Origin: Actinomadura latina NBRC 106108
GTDB taxonomy: Bacteria > Actinomycetota > Actinomycetes > Streptosporangiales > Streptosporangiaceae
Direction of reading: 5' to 3'
NCBI RefSeq assembly: GCF_001552195.1
Contig: NZ_BCQS01000013.1
Coordinates: forward strand, 1 to 64,000
DNA: 64,000 nt
Shown: positions 8,198 through 15,727 of the stretch, piece after piece
Layout: each line of letters begins with the position of its first letter
Numbering within the stretch: the first letter of the stretch is position 1
Notes under the pieces: generated by a model
What the model was told of the DNA's origin: nothing
The model's input: the letters and a program-made list of their open reading frames with translations, nothing else
The model's database searches: none
Program-made: the position numbers and the translations under genes

Positions 8198-9686
8198 GGT
8201 CGTAGAGGAGGGTCTGCAGGGCGGGGATCTGCGGGTGGTCGTCGCCGTAGCGGCTCGTGAGGTCGGCCAGGAGGCCGGTGAGTTCCTTGCGGGCCTCGTC
8301 CGTGCGGCCCGCGGCGAGCTTGAGGCGGGCCACGCGTTCGCGGACGCGCAGACTCACCATGTCGTAGGGGCTGCCGGGTGAGAGGTCGTCCAAGAGTCCT
8401 TGCAGGTGGGTGAGGGCTGTGTCGGTGGCGCCGAGGTGGGCCTGGCTGGCCGCTTCCTGTTCGCGGCAGTTCAGGACGTGCGGGTCGTCCGGCCCGTAGA
8501 ACTCCGACAGGGTCACGGCGGCGGCGCGGTAGGCGTGGACGGCCCGGCGGTAGTCGCCGCCCTGGTAGAGGACGTCGGCCAGGTCCAAGCGCAACCCCAT
8601 GTACTCGGGGTCGTCGTCGCCGAGCGCGAGGCGAGCGGGTTCGGTCAGGTCGGAGAGGAGTTCCGCTGCCTGGGTGTAGCGGCCCGCCTCGGCCAGCTCG
8701 CCTGCTTCCGCGCGCGCTTGGACGACCTCGTCGAACGTGGGCAGTTCCACCGGTTCTTCGGGGCGGGTCGGCGGAGGCGTGCCCGTTATCCGGATTCGGC
8801 TGACGGCGGTCGAGTACAGGTGCTGCGGGGCGATCGTGTCCACGATTCCCGGCAGCGGTTCCAGGGACGAGACGAATTCCAGGAGGCGGTGGTAGACCTC
8901 GTCGGCGTCCGCTGGGCGGTCACCTGGTTGCTTGGCGAGAAGTTGCAGGACGAGGGCGTCGAGCGCGGGCGGCATGTCCGTCCGCAGAGCGCGCGGTGGG
9001 GTCGGGGCCTCGTCCTCGTGACGGCGCAGCACCTCGTAGGGGGTGTTGCCAGGGAAGACCTGGCGGCCGGTGAGCATCTCGTAGAGGACGCAGCCGAGCG
9101 AGTACAGGTCGCTCTGCGGGCTTGGGCTGCCGTACACCTGCTCCATGGCCGTGTAGCCCGGCGTGTAAGGCGCGCCAAGGCCGGTGGTGGTTCGCCGTAC
9201 GTCGCCTGGCCCGAGACCCACTGCGGCACCGAAATCAAGGACCTTGACCGAGCCGTCCGGGCACAGCATCAGGTTGCTGGGCTTGAGGTCGCGATGTACC
9301 AGAGGACGTTGATGCGCGACGTTCAGCACCGCGCACACCTGGGCGGCCAGCAACGATGCCCACGAGACGGAGAGGCGCTCCTCCGCGTCCAGGACGTGGT
9401 CGACGGTCATGCCCTCGACGTACTGCATCACCAGGTAGAAGTTGCCGCCGTGGCTGCCGAAGTCGTACACGGTCGGGACGCCGGGATGCTCGAACCAGGC
9501 CGTGCTGCGCGCCTCCTGCTCGAACCGTCCGACGAGCGACTCGTCCGAGACGCGGGTGAACTTGACGGCGAGGCGGCGGTCGAGGAAGCGGTCGTAGGCC
9601 CGCCACACCTCGCCCATCCCGCCGCGCCCGATCGCCTGATCGAGCTCGTACCGCTCGCGTTCTCCGAGGAGATCGCCCCGCCTCAA
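8175..9686 (-). CDS. Ser/Thr protein kinase with C-terminal TPR repeats
   Basis: 503 residues. The Hanks-type kinase domain covers ~12-275: glycine loop GRGGMGEVW, catalytic Lys42 (LAVKF), HRDLKPSN with Asp133, DFG with Asp151, and APYTPGYTAMEQ in place of the usual APE segment. Residues ~340-500 carry several TPR-like units (AGRYTQAAELLSDL; GDYRRAVHAYRAAAVTL). There is no transmembrane helix, so it is cytosolic, unlike most PknB-type kinases. The likely start is TTG 9686, six bases after GGAGG. It lies 39 bases downstream of the methyltransferase gene, consistent with one operon. Kinase-methyltransferase pairing recalls PglW/PglX of the Pgl (BREX-type) system, but no PglZ or PglY is present. 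Confidence 0.92.
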   Translation of the reverse strand: MRRGDLLGERERYELDQAIGRGGMGEVWRAYDRFLDRRLAVKFTRVSDESLVGRFEQEARSTAWFEHPGVPTVYDFGSHGGNFYLVMQYVEGMTVDHVLDAEERLSVSWASLLAAQVCAVLNVAHQRPLVHRDLKPSNLMLCPDGSVKVLDFGAAVGLGPGDVRRTTTGLGAPYTPGYTAMEQVYGSPSPQSDLYSLGCVLYEMLTGRQVFPGNTPYEVLRRHEDEAPTPPRALRTDMPPALDALVLQLLAKQPGDRPADADEVYHRLLEFVSSLEPLPGIVDTIAPQHLYSTAVSRIRITGTPPPTRPEEPVELPTFDEVVQARAEAGELAEAGRYTQAAELLSDLTEPARLALGDDDPEYMGLRLDLADVLYQGGDYRRAVHAYRAAAVTLSEFYGPDDPHVLNCREQEAASQAHLGATDTALTHLQGLLDDLSPGSPYDMVSLRVRERVARLKLAAGRTDEARKELTGLLADLTSRYGDDHPQIPALQTLLYDLTQAGTG

Positions 9687-9725
9687 CGCCCACCTCCACT
9701 GGCCCGTGCAGGCAGCGTACTCGCG

Positions 9726-11756
9726 TCAGCGGGACGGGCGGAGGGTGCCCGCGCCCAGTCCTTCGAGGCCGAGGCGCAGGACGTCGGCCCCGAGGCGGTA
9801 GATGTCGCGGAGGGCGGCTTCCAGATCGGTGAGCTTGCGGAACGCCCTGCCGAGTTCGGCCTGCTCGTCCAGGGTGAGGCGGGGCAGCCGGGCGCGCCGG
9901 ACGTCGAAGCGGGCGGACGAGGTCGAGCTGCGGAGCGCGGCGCCCTGCGCGCCGAGCAGCAGCCAGCCGGCGATGAAGTCGGGGTCGGTCCGGGACGGTT
10001 CGGCGCGCACGAGGGCCAGGCCGGGGCCCAGCACCGCGCCCGCGCCCGCACCGGCGATCACGCGCGCCACCGGGTGGCGTGCGGCGAGCGACACGGCGAC
10101 GTCGCCGGCCGCGACGCGCACATGCTCATCGTCCGGCGCGGCGGTTCCCGTGGGGTCCTGGCCTGCCGCGACGTCCTCCAGGGTCAGGACGGGCACGTTT
10201 CCCTCGCCCATCCGCACCTTGGCGGGAGGACGCAGTACCTGGACCACACCCGCTTTGGCCAGCTCCCCGATCGTCGTCATGGGGACGTCACCCTGCGCGG
10301 AGGCCTGCGTGAGGGACGACAGTTCGGTGACCGCTCGCGGCAGTTCGGCGGCCCTCTTCTCCAGAACGTCGCGGGCGGCGACGAAGGAGCCTTCCGCCGT
10401 GGGCGCGCTCCGCTGCGGCAGGTAGCGGGCCGGGGTCAGGTCGACCTCGTCGTCCAGCAGGTCGATGATGCGTACGACGACGCTTGAGTCCGTCCCGCCG
10501 GTCTTGCCCTTCTCATAGCGGCGCCACGCGTTGAGGGCCGTCTTGTGGAAGTTCTCAGGGTCGGCCGACGTGTCGACCATCAGGATGTCGTCCGCAGGGG
10601 TGTCGCCAGGGGACGGACGGCGCAGAACCCACACCGCCAAAGCGACCGCCATGTTCGGCACCGCGCCCTGGGGCAGGCCGATGACGGCACGGAGCGTCCC
10701 ACGGCGAAGCAGTTCGGAGCGGACACGGCGTCCGGAACGACGGTTCGCGACAGCGGGAGGCATGAGCAGAACGACATGCCCCCCTGGCTCGACATGGGCG
10801 AGACCGTGCTGGAGCCATGCCAGTTCCGATTCCATGCGCGGCGGCAGCCCGTACTCCCAGCGCGGATCGCCGGTCAGTTGCTCATAGCCCCAGCCCCTGT
10901 CGTTGAAGGGCGGGTTGGAGACGACAAGGTCGACCGTGCGTCCGGGGAAGGCGTCGGCCAGCAGCGAGTCACCGGGGCGGACCTCGGCGGGGGCGTCGCG
11001 CAGCGCGAGCTGGATCGCGGACATGCGCGCGGTCGTGTCGTCGATCTCCTGCCCGAGGAGCTGCTCGACGTCCTTGAACATCTCGTGGGCGGCCTTCAGG
11101 TACGTGCCCGTGCCACAGGCGGGGTCGAGGACGGTGCGTGCGGAGCCGCCGAGTTCGAGCATCAGCCCGACGACCGGTTCCGGCGTCAGGTACACGCGGC
11201 GGCTGTGGTGCTCCAGGTAGCGGGTGCGCAGGAACTCGAACGTGTCCGTGACGCCCAGTTCGTCCACGAGCTGGGAGAGGGCGCGGACGAGCGGGACGGA
11301 GGACGGCGGCGTGAGATCGGTGTCCGGGGCCGCGCCCCCGGGCAGCGCGCGGACCGCCTCGGGCAGGGCGCGGGCGACTTCGGGCAGGGCGCGGGCGACC
11401 TCGTCGTCCGGGGCGTCCGGCAGTCCCGTCCAGCGGCCGGGGTCGGCGCGCAGGTGGAGGAGGAACCCGCCGGCGAAGGTGAGGACGTCGGCGAGGTCCA
11501 TGCCCTCGGAGGCCGCCGCGCGCAGTGTTTGCCAGACGCGTTCGCGGACGGGCGAGTCGGCCAGCTTTCCCTGTCCGCGGAGCCAGTCCTCCACCTCGGT
11601 GAGGGAGAACGTCGGGCTGACCGCCGTCCCGCCGACGGGCTGCGGGAAGTCGTCGTGGCGGCGGCGCCAGTTGCTCACGGCGGCGCGGCCCACCGCGGCC
11701 AGGCGGGCGATGTCCGCCGCGGTCACCGTCGCATCGTTCGACACCAGCACTCCCAT
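9726..11756 (-). CDS. N6-adenine DNA methyltransferase with N-terminal HTH and fused specificity-like C terminus
   Basis: 676 residues. Residues ~10-65 form a small helix-turn-helix (DIARLAAVGRAAVSNWRRR). The type I/HsdM-like methyltransferase core has motif I DPACGTGTYL near residue 211 and motif IV NPPF near 282. From ~480 the sequence resembles half of an HsdS target-recognition unit (TIGELAKAG ... PDFIAGWLLLGAQG ... RRARLPRLTLDEQAELG). It should therefore bind and methylate DNA on its own. No HsdR or other restriction gene is adjacent; the downstream gene is a kinase. The start ATG 11756 is tentative, since in-frame GTGs follow within 12 bases. Whether it protects against phage or serves epigenetic regulation cannot be read from the sequence. 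Confidence 0.9.
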   Translation of the reverse strand: MGVLVSNDATVTAADIARLAAVGRAAVSNWRRRHDDFPQPVGGTAVSPTFSLTEVEDWLRGQGKLADSPVRERVWQTLRAAASEGMDLADVLTFAGGFLLHLRADPGRWTGLPDAPDDEVARALPEVARALPEAVRALPGGAAPDTDLTPPSSVPLVRALSQLVDELGVTDTFEFLRTRYLEHHSRRVYLTPEPVVGLMLELGGSARTVLDPACGTGTYLKAAHEMFKDVEQLLGQEIDDTTARMSAIQLALRDAPAEVRPGDSLLADAFPGRTVDLVVSNPPFNDRGWGYEQLTGDPRWEYGLPPRMESELAWLQHGLAHVEPGGHVVLLMPPAVANRRSGRRVRSELLRRGTLRAVIGLPQGAVPNMAVALAVWVLRRPSPGDTPADDILMVDTSADPENFHKTALNAWRRYEKGKTGGTDSSVVVRIIDLLDDEVDLTPARYLPQRSAPTAEGSFVAARDVLEKRAAELPRAVTELSSLTQASAQGDVPMTTIGELAKAGVVQVLRPPAKVRMGEGNVPVLTLEDVAAGQDPTGTAAPDDEHVRVAAGDVAVSLAARHPVARVIAGAGAGAVLGPGLALVRAEPSRTDPDFIAGWLLLGAQGAALRSSTSSARFDVRRARLPRLTLDEQAELGRAFRKLTDLEAALRDIYRLGADVLRLGLEGLGAGTLRPSR

Positions 11757-11950
11757 CAGCCCACGTGCCCGATGACCTCACCCTAGCGTCTCTCACGGCG
11801 GTTGATCTGGTTCACGACGCCCCAGTCAGACATCTCGGCTCTCCGTTGAGTGCACATCCATTTTAAGGTTGATTGCATTCACAGCATCGGGTGTGGTTTG
11901 CTGTGTACAGCCGATCTGCTTCCCCCTGATCAGAGCGGAGCTGATGACCG

Positions 11951-12817
11951 ATGCCCGTCCCGACGATGCCGCTGCGGGAGTTCGACGCCGCGCAGCACCA
12001 GGTGCCACCGAGCCTCGCCGAACGGACCCAGCGTTTACGGGCCTGCGCGACGCGGGCCGGAATGTGCGCGTGCTGCGGGGTCGCCCGCCGGCTGCTGTGG
12101 CTGTGCTTCGCCGCCGTCCGGAACGGCGACGGCCCGATCGCGGAGATGCTCGCCGCCGAGGCCGGGCACTACGTCGACACGGGAGAGCACCACCCGGGGT
12201 GCCCGCACCTGCCGCCGCGTCCGCGCGGGGGCCGGACGCCGGTGGAGGGGCGGGTCCCCGGGTGGCCCGCGGAAGGCCTCGTCGCCGCGACCGACGCGAG
12301 CTGGAAACGCGGCACCTGCGGGATCGGCTACGTCGTCAGCGACGGCCGGTGGGGCATGCGCGGCTGGACGTTCGGCCACCAGGACCCGACCGGCCCCAGC
12401 AGGGTCCTCGTCAGCGAGCTGCGCGCCGTGGGCCTGCTGCTCGACCGGGCCGGGGACGGCCCGGACCTGACGCTGCTGATCGACAGCCGGCCGGCGCTGC
12501 GCTTCCTGCGGGCCTGGCGGCGCGGCGACACCGGGCTGATGCCGGACGGCTACGACCTGCGGGACCGCCGCTCCGGGCCGCCGTCCCTCGTCCGGCTGGC
12601 GCGCCGCGTCGCCGGCCGTCCCGGGCTGGTGTTCGAGCACGTCAAAGGCCACTCCGGGCATCCGCTCAATGAGACCGCGGATTCCCTCGCGTCCATCGCC
12701 CGCCGCAATGTCGCCGAACCCTTCGACATCCGCTCCCGCGCCGAGGGCCTCGTCGAGGCGTTCCTCCGCGCGTGGCACGACACCGCGGGCCACGGCCCCG
12801 GCGAGATCGCCGCCTGA
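11951..12817 (+). CDS. RNase H-like protein with N-terminal cysteine-rich segment
   Basis: 288 residues. The RNase H fold occupies ~108-255, with the four expected acidic residues: Asp115 (ATDASW), Glu156 (VSELRAVGLLL), Asp178 (LLIDSR) and Asp244 (ETADSLA). VKGHSG supplies His234 of the flexible loop, so it should cleave RNA in RNA-DNA hybrids. The N terminus adds a Cys-rich stretch (CATRAGMCACC, then HHPGCPH) that could bind zinc or a nucleic acid and is absent from housekeeping RnhA. It is the first gene of a tight four-gene plus-strand operon ending with a HelD-like protein, which suggests joint action on transcription complexes or R-loops. The operon is divergent from the methyltransferase gene. 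Confidence 0.85.
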   Translation: MPVPTMPLREFDAAQHQVPPSLAERTQRLRACATRAGMCACCGVARRLLWLCFAAVRNGDGPIAEMLAAEAGHYVDTGEHHPGCPHLPPRPRGGRTPVEGRVPGWPAEGLVAATDASWKRGTCGIGYVVSDGRWGMRGWTFGHQDPTGPSRVLVSELRAVGLLLDRAGDGPDLTLLIDSRPALRFLRAWRRGDTGLMPDGYDLRDRRSGPPSLVRLARRVAGRPGLVFEHVKGHSGHPLNETADSLASIARRNVAEPFDIRSRAEGLVEAFLRAWHDTAGHGPGEIAA

Positions 12818-12834
12818 ACCTCCTGGAGAACGAA

Positions 12835-12954
12835 ATGCACCCGAACCGGTTCGACACCGGCCCCGAGGCGGCGGTATGGGCGATCGAGGAGTCCGCGTCG
12901 TTCTCTCGGCAGACCGACCCGGGAGACGTCACGGTCGCCCTCGGCAAGCGCTGA
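12835..12954 (+). CDS. 39-residue small protein in the RNase H-HelD operon
   Basis: ATG 12835 follows CTGGAGA with good spacing, 17 bases after the RNase H-like gene and 14 before the next gene. The product starts MHPNRFDTGPEAAVWAIEES. It has no signal peptide or membrane segment and no recognised family. Placement, ribosome binding site and spacing support a real coding sequence. It might be a binding partner of a neighbour. Confidence 0.5.
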   Translation: MHPNRFDTGPEAAVWAIEESASFSRQTDPGDVTVALGKR

Positions 12955-12968
12955 GCCGGAGCCCGGAC

Positions 12969-13475
12969 GTGCGCGCCACCGTCATCTTCGCCGGACGCGA
13001 CGAGATCGCCGGCCGCCTCCGCGACAACATCTGGGAGGCGGCGCGCGCGGTACTGGAAGGGCGCCCCGAGCGAACGGCCCGGGAGCTCCTCCTGGACGGC
13101 GGGCAGGTCCCGTTCAGCCACGTCCTGGGGCCGGCCGACACGGGCACGGCGGAGCTGGTCCGCTCGGCGGCGCGAGCCGTCCACCGGCTCGCCCGGGACG
13201 CGGACGCCGGCGACCAGGAGGCGTACATCCGGCGCTCGCCGGTGACCGCCCGCATCGTCGACGCCCTCCTCGCCGCCCTCCGCGACCGCTTCCTCCTCCT
13301 GGACGTGGGCGAACTGCACCGCGACCCGTCCGGCTGGCCGGAGTCCTGGACGTGGGAAACCCGCGACCACGCCGAGTTCCACCGCGTCCTGGGCCGCTTC
13401 TCCACTGACAGGGCCGAACACCACGGCCGCCTCTTCACCCCTCTCGTCAAGTGCATCGAAACGTCCACCCCCTGA
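12969..13475 (+). CDS. Protein of unknown function in the RNase H-HelD operon
   Basis: 168 residues from GTG 12969, which follows GGAG by seven bases. The longer open frame to the left is antisense-like and overlaps the RNase H gene, so the late start is chosen. The product is soluble and mixed helix/strand, beginning VRATVIFAGRDEIAGRLRDN. It has an Arg/Glu-rich middle and a Trp-containing segment (WPESWTWETRDHAEFHRVLG) near residue 130. No catalytic motif or family was recognised. It lies 12 bases before the HelD-like gene and is very likely co-transcribed with it. Confidence 0.7.
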   Translation: MRATVIFAGRDEIAGRLRDNIWEAARAVLEGRPERTARELLLDGGQVPFSHVLGPADTGTAELVRSAARAVHRLARDADAGDQEAYIRRSPVTARIVDALLAALRDRFLLLDVGELHRDPSGWPESWTWETRDHAEFHRVLGRFSTDRAEHHGRLFTPLVKCIETSTP

Positions 13476-13487
13476 AGGAGCCCTAGC

Positions 13488-15347
13488 TTGACCGATCGCA
13501 AGACCGTGCTCGCGGAGGAGCAGCGCGCGGTCGACTACGCCTACGCCTGTTACGAGGGCAGGTTCGCGGCCAACCGCGAGACCTTCCGGCCCTCCGAGGT
13601 GACGGACGCGCACGCGGGCACCGCGTTCATTCCGGACGTCGCGCCCGAGGTGCGGTTCGAGGGCGACCTCGACGGCGAGGCGCTGGTCATCGCACGCGTC
13701 GACGACATGGACGAGGACGGGCAGGCCGGCACCTGGTACATCGGGCGCCGCAACGTCCGGAACGAGTCGTACGACACCTTCGTGGTCAACTGGCAGGCGC
13801 CGCAGGCGATCGAATGGATGCTGCGGCGGCCGGACGACCCGCGCGGCATGACGCTGCGCCGCAGGCTCCGCTGCGACCGCGACCGGGTCAGGGACTTCCG
13901 GGACGAGATCAAGATCGTCCCGCCGCGCGTCACGGAACCGGCCCCCGCGCCGCCCGGCGAGGAAGCCGCGCCCCCGCAGAAGGCCGCGCCCCCGCAGAAG
14001 GCCGCTGAAGAGGCCACGGAAAAGACCGCCGCCCCGTTCGAAGGGCTGAAGGACTTCCTGCTGGAGGACCTGGAGCGGGCCCGTGACGGGCGGATGCGCG
14101 ACATCGTCGAGACGATCCAGCGGGAGCAGCTCCTCCTGGTGTCGGACGAGCGCAAGGGCGTCCTCGTCGTCCAGGGCGGGCCCGGCACCGGCAAGACCGC
14201 CGTCGGGCTGCACCGCATGTCCTGGCTGCTCTACAACAAGGTCTTCAAGACGGGCGAGGTCCTGGTGGTCGGCCCGCACCCGGGCTTCCTCGGCTACGTG
14301 CGCGGCGTCCTGCCCCGGCTCGGCACACGCGACGTGACGGCGGTCGAGCTGAACCGGCTCTGGGACGCGCCGCGCGGCTCCGACCCGCGACCCGCCCGGC
14401 TGGTCAAGTCGGACGCCAGGATGGCGGAGATCGAGCTGCTCGGCCGCTCGATCTCCCCGAGGACGCCGTTCCCCCGGTCGATCCGGCCCGCCGGCCCGGA
14501 CACGGTCACGATCGTGCCGGCGGCGTCCGCGCTGCGGGACGAGGCGGTCGCGCGGGCGCGGGCACTGGCCTCGCCCGGCGACGACCGCTCGGTCGCCGTG
14601 ATCGTCCCGGAAGCGTGGCACGACGACGTACCGGCTCTCCGCGCCGCGCTGCCTCGCGGCGGGCGCGCCACCGTGCTCACCGCCGCCGAGGCCAAGGGCC
14701 TGGAGTTCGACCACGTCGTGCTCGTCGAACCCGCCGGGATCGCGGCGCGCACGCCCGGCGGCAACGGCCTGCTCTACGTGGCGCTCACCCGCTGCACGCG
14801 GTCCCTGGTGATCGTGCACGCCGACCCTCTCCCCCGGATGCTGCGCCCGGCGACCGACGACCCCAAGGAAGGCGATTACGTGATCGACGCACCCGCACCC
14901 GAGACGCAGGCCGATTTCGAGGCGTTCGTCGCCTTGATCGAAGCGGCGGTGCGCGAGGAGCGGCGGAGCACCGTCCACGAACGCGTCCGGCACGCCCTGA
15001 TCTCCGAACTCTACGGTGCCGGTCTCCTCCCGACCGTCGACTCCCCCACCGCCGACGTCATCTGCGACGGCCCCGGCGGCAAGGCCTTGTACGAGGTGCT
15101 CGGCGAGGGCGGGAACACGTACCGGCGCATGCGCGACGCCGTCCTGCGGCTCCTGGAGATCCAGCACGCCGAGGGGGAACCGGCGGAGCACCGCTACCTG
15201 GTCCTGCCCGAGCCCCCGGCAGAACCCTGGGCGCCCGGGGTCCTGTCCGAAGCGTTCGGAATATCCGTCATCTGGCGAACCACCGACGGCTGGGCCGGTC
15301 AGGACCTCGCCAACGCACTCGGCGAACCGCCGGCCTCTATGACCTGA
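13488..15347 (+). CDS. Shortened HelD-type helicase lacking the Walker B region, with C-terminal nuclease-like domain
   Basis: 619 residues from TTG 13488 (GAAGGAG seven bases upstream). The N terminus matches HelD: YARNW-like FVVNWQAPQAIEWM and RRLRCDRDRVRDF. The ATP-binding start is intact: REQLLLV ... VLVVQGGPGTGKTAVGLHR (Walker A ~230-237) and VLVVGPHPGFLGYV. The late motifs VLTAAEAKGLEFDHVVLVEP (~400) and LLYVALTR are also present. Between them HelD proteins normally carry DEAQD, GDxxQ and NYRT motifs; here they are absent and the two parts are only ~165 residues apart. Residues ~480-619 form an extra domain with VICD and ALYEVLG, reminiscent of PD-(D/E)XK nucleases but without the lysine. 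It may bind RNA polymerase or DNA without normal translocation. Confidence 0.8.
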   Translation: MTDRKTVLAEEQRAVDYAYACYEGRFAANRETFRPSEVTDAHAGTAFIPDVAPEVRFEGDLDGEALVIARVDDMDEDGQAGTWYIGRRNVRNESYDTFVVNWQAPQAIEWMLRRPDDPRGMTLRRRLRCDRDRVRDFRDEIKIVPPRVTEPAPAPPGEEAAPPQKAAPPQKAAEEATEKTAAPFEGLKDFLLEDLERARDGRMRDIVETIQREQLLLVSDERKGVLVVQGGPGTGKTAVGLHRMSWLLYNKVFKTGEVLVVGPHPGFLGYVRGVLPRLGTRDVTAVELNRLWDAPRGSDPRPARLVKSDARMAEIELLGRSISPRTPFPRSIRPAGPDTVTIVPAASALRDEAVARARALASPGDDRSVAVIVPEAWHDDVPALRAALPRGGRATVLTAAEAKGLEFDHVVLVEPAGIAARTPGGNGLLYVALTRCTRSLVIVHADPLPRMLRPATDDPKEGDYVIDAPAPETQADFEAFVALIEAAVREERRSTVHERVRHALISELYGAGLLPTVDSPTADVICDGPGGKALYEVLGEGGNTYRRMRDAVLRLLEIQHAEGEPAEHRYLVLPEPPAEPWAPGVLSEAFGISVIWRTTDGWAGQDLANALGEPPASMT

Positions 15348-15375
15348 CGCACCGGAGCCCCCGCAACCGGCGGCG

Positions 15376-15711
15376 TCAGGACGGGCGGAGGGCGTCCGCC
15401 AGCTGCCGGACGGCCTCCGCGATCGCCGCGACCGGTGCGACACGGTCGGCGAGGCGCCGCAGGGCGTTGTCGCGGCGTTCGGGGTCGGCGTCCTCGGCGT
15501 CCACCTCCTGGCGGACGTCGGCCAGGTCGCGAACGGCCCGGGACGCCTCCGGCAGCTCCGCCGCGTGCTCGTCGATCAGTGCGGCGACACGGTCGAGGAG
15601 GTCCCGCTCCGGGGACGCGGCAACGGTGTGCTGTTCCTGCCGCACAATGCGTCCCATGGCGACCTGGCCGCTGATCTGGGCGTCCCCGCCGATGTACATG
15701 TTGTCCGACAT
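15376..15711 (-). CDS. Small protein with N-terminal glycine/beta motif (DUF5955-like)
   Basis: 111 residues. The N terminus reads MYIGGDAQISGQVAMG, a short beta-forming motif seen at the start of several small actinomycete proteins (I believe the DUF5955 group). The remaining ~85 residues are charged helix (RDLLDRVAALIDEHAAEL ... RRDNALRRLADRVAPV). The gene lies 16 bases downstream of the membrane-protein gene on the same strand. That protein ends with a matching NGGTVTGQVAF motif, so the two probably interact or share a fold element. It converges on the HelD-type gene with 28 bases between stops. Confidence 0.65.
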   Translation of the reverse strand: MSDNMYIGGDAQISGQVAMGRIVRQEQHTVAASPERDLLDRVAALIDEHAAELPEASRAVRDLADVRQEVDAEDADPERRDNALRRLADRVAPVAAIAEAVRQLADALRPS

Positions 15712-15727
15712 GTGTTCTCCCGTGGGG

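Noticed and set aside
12666..15443. 925-codon open frame opposite the RNase H-HelD operon
   Set aside because: It is antisense to genes with clear motifs and good ribosome binding sites; its composition is typical of high-GC shadow frames.
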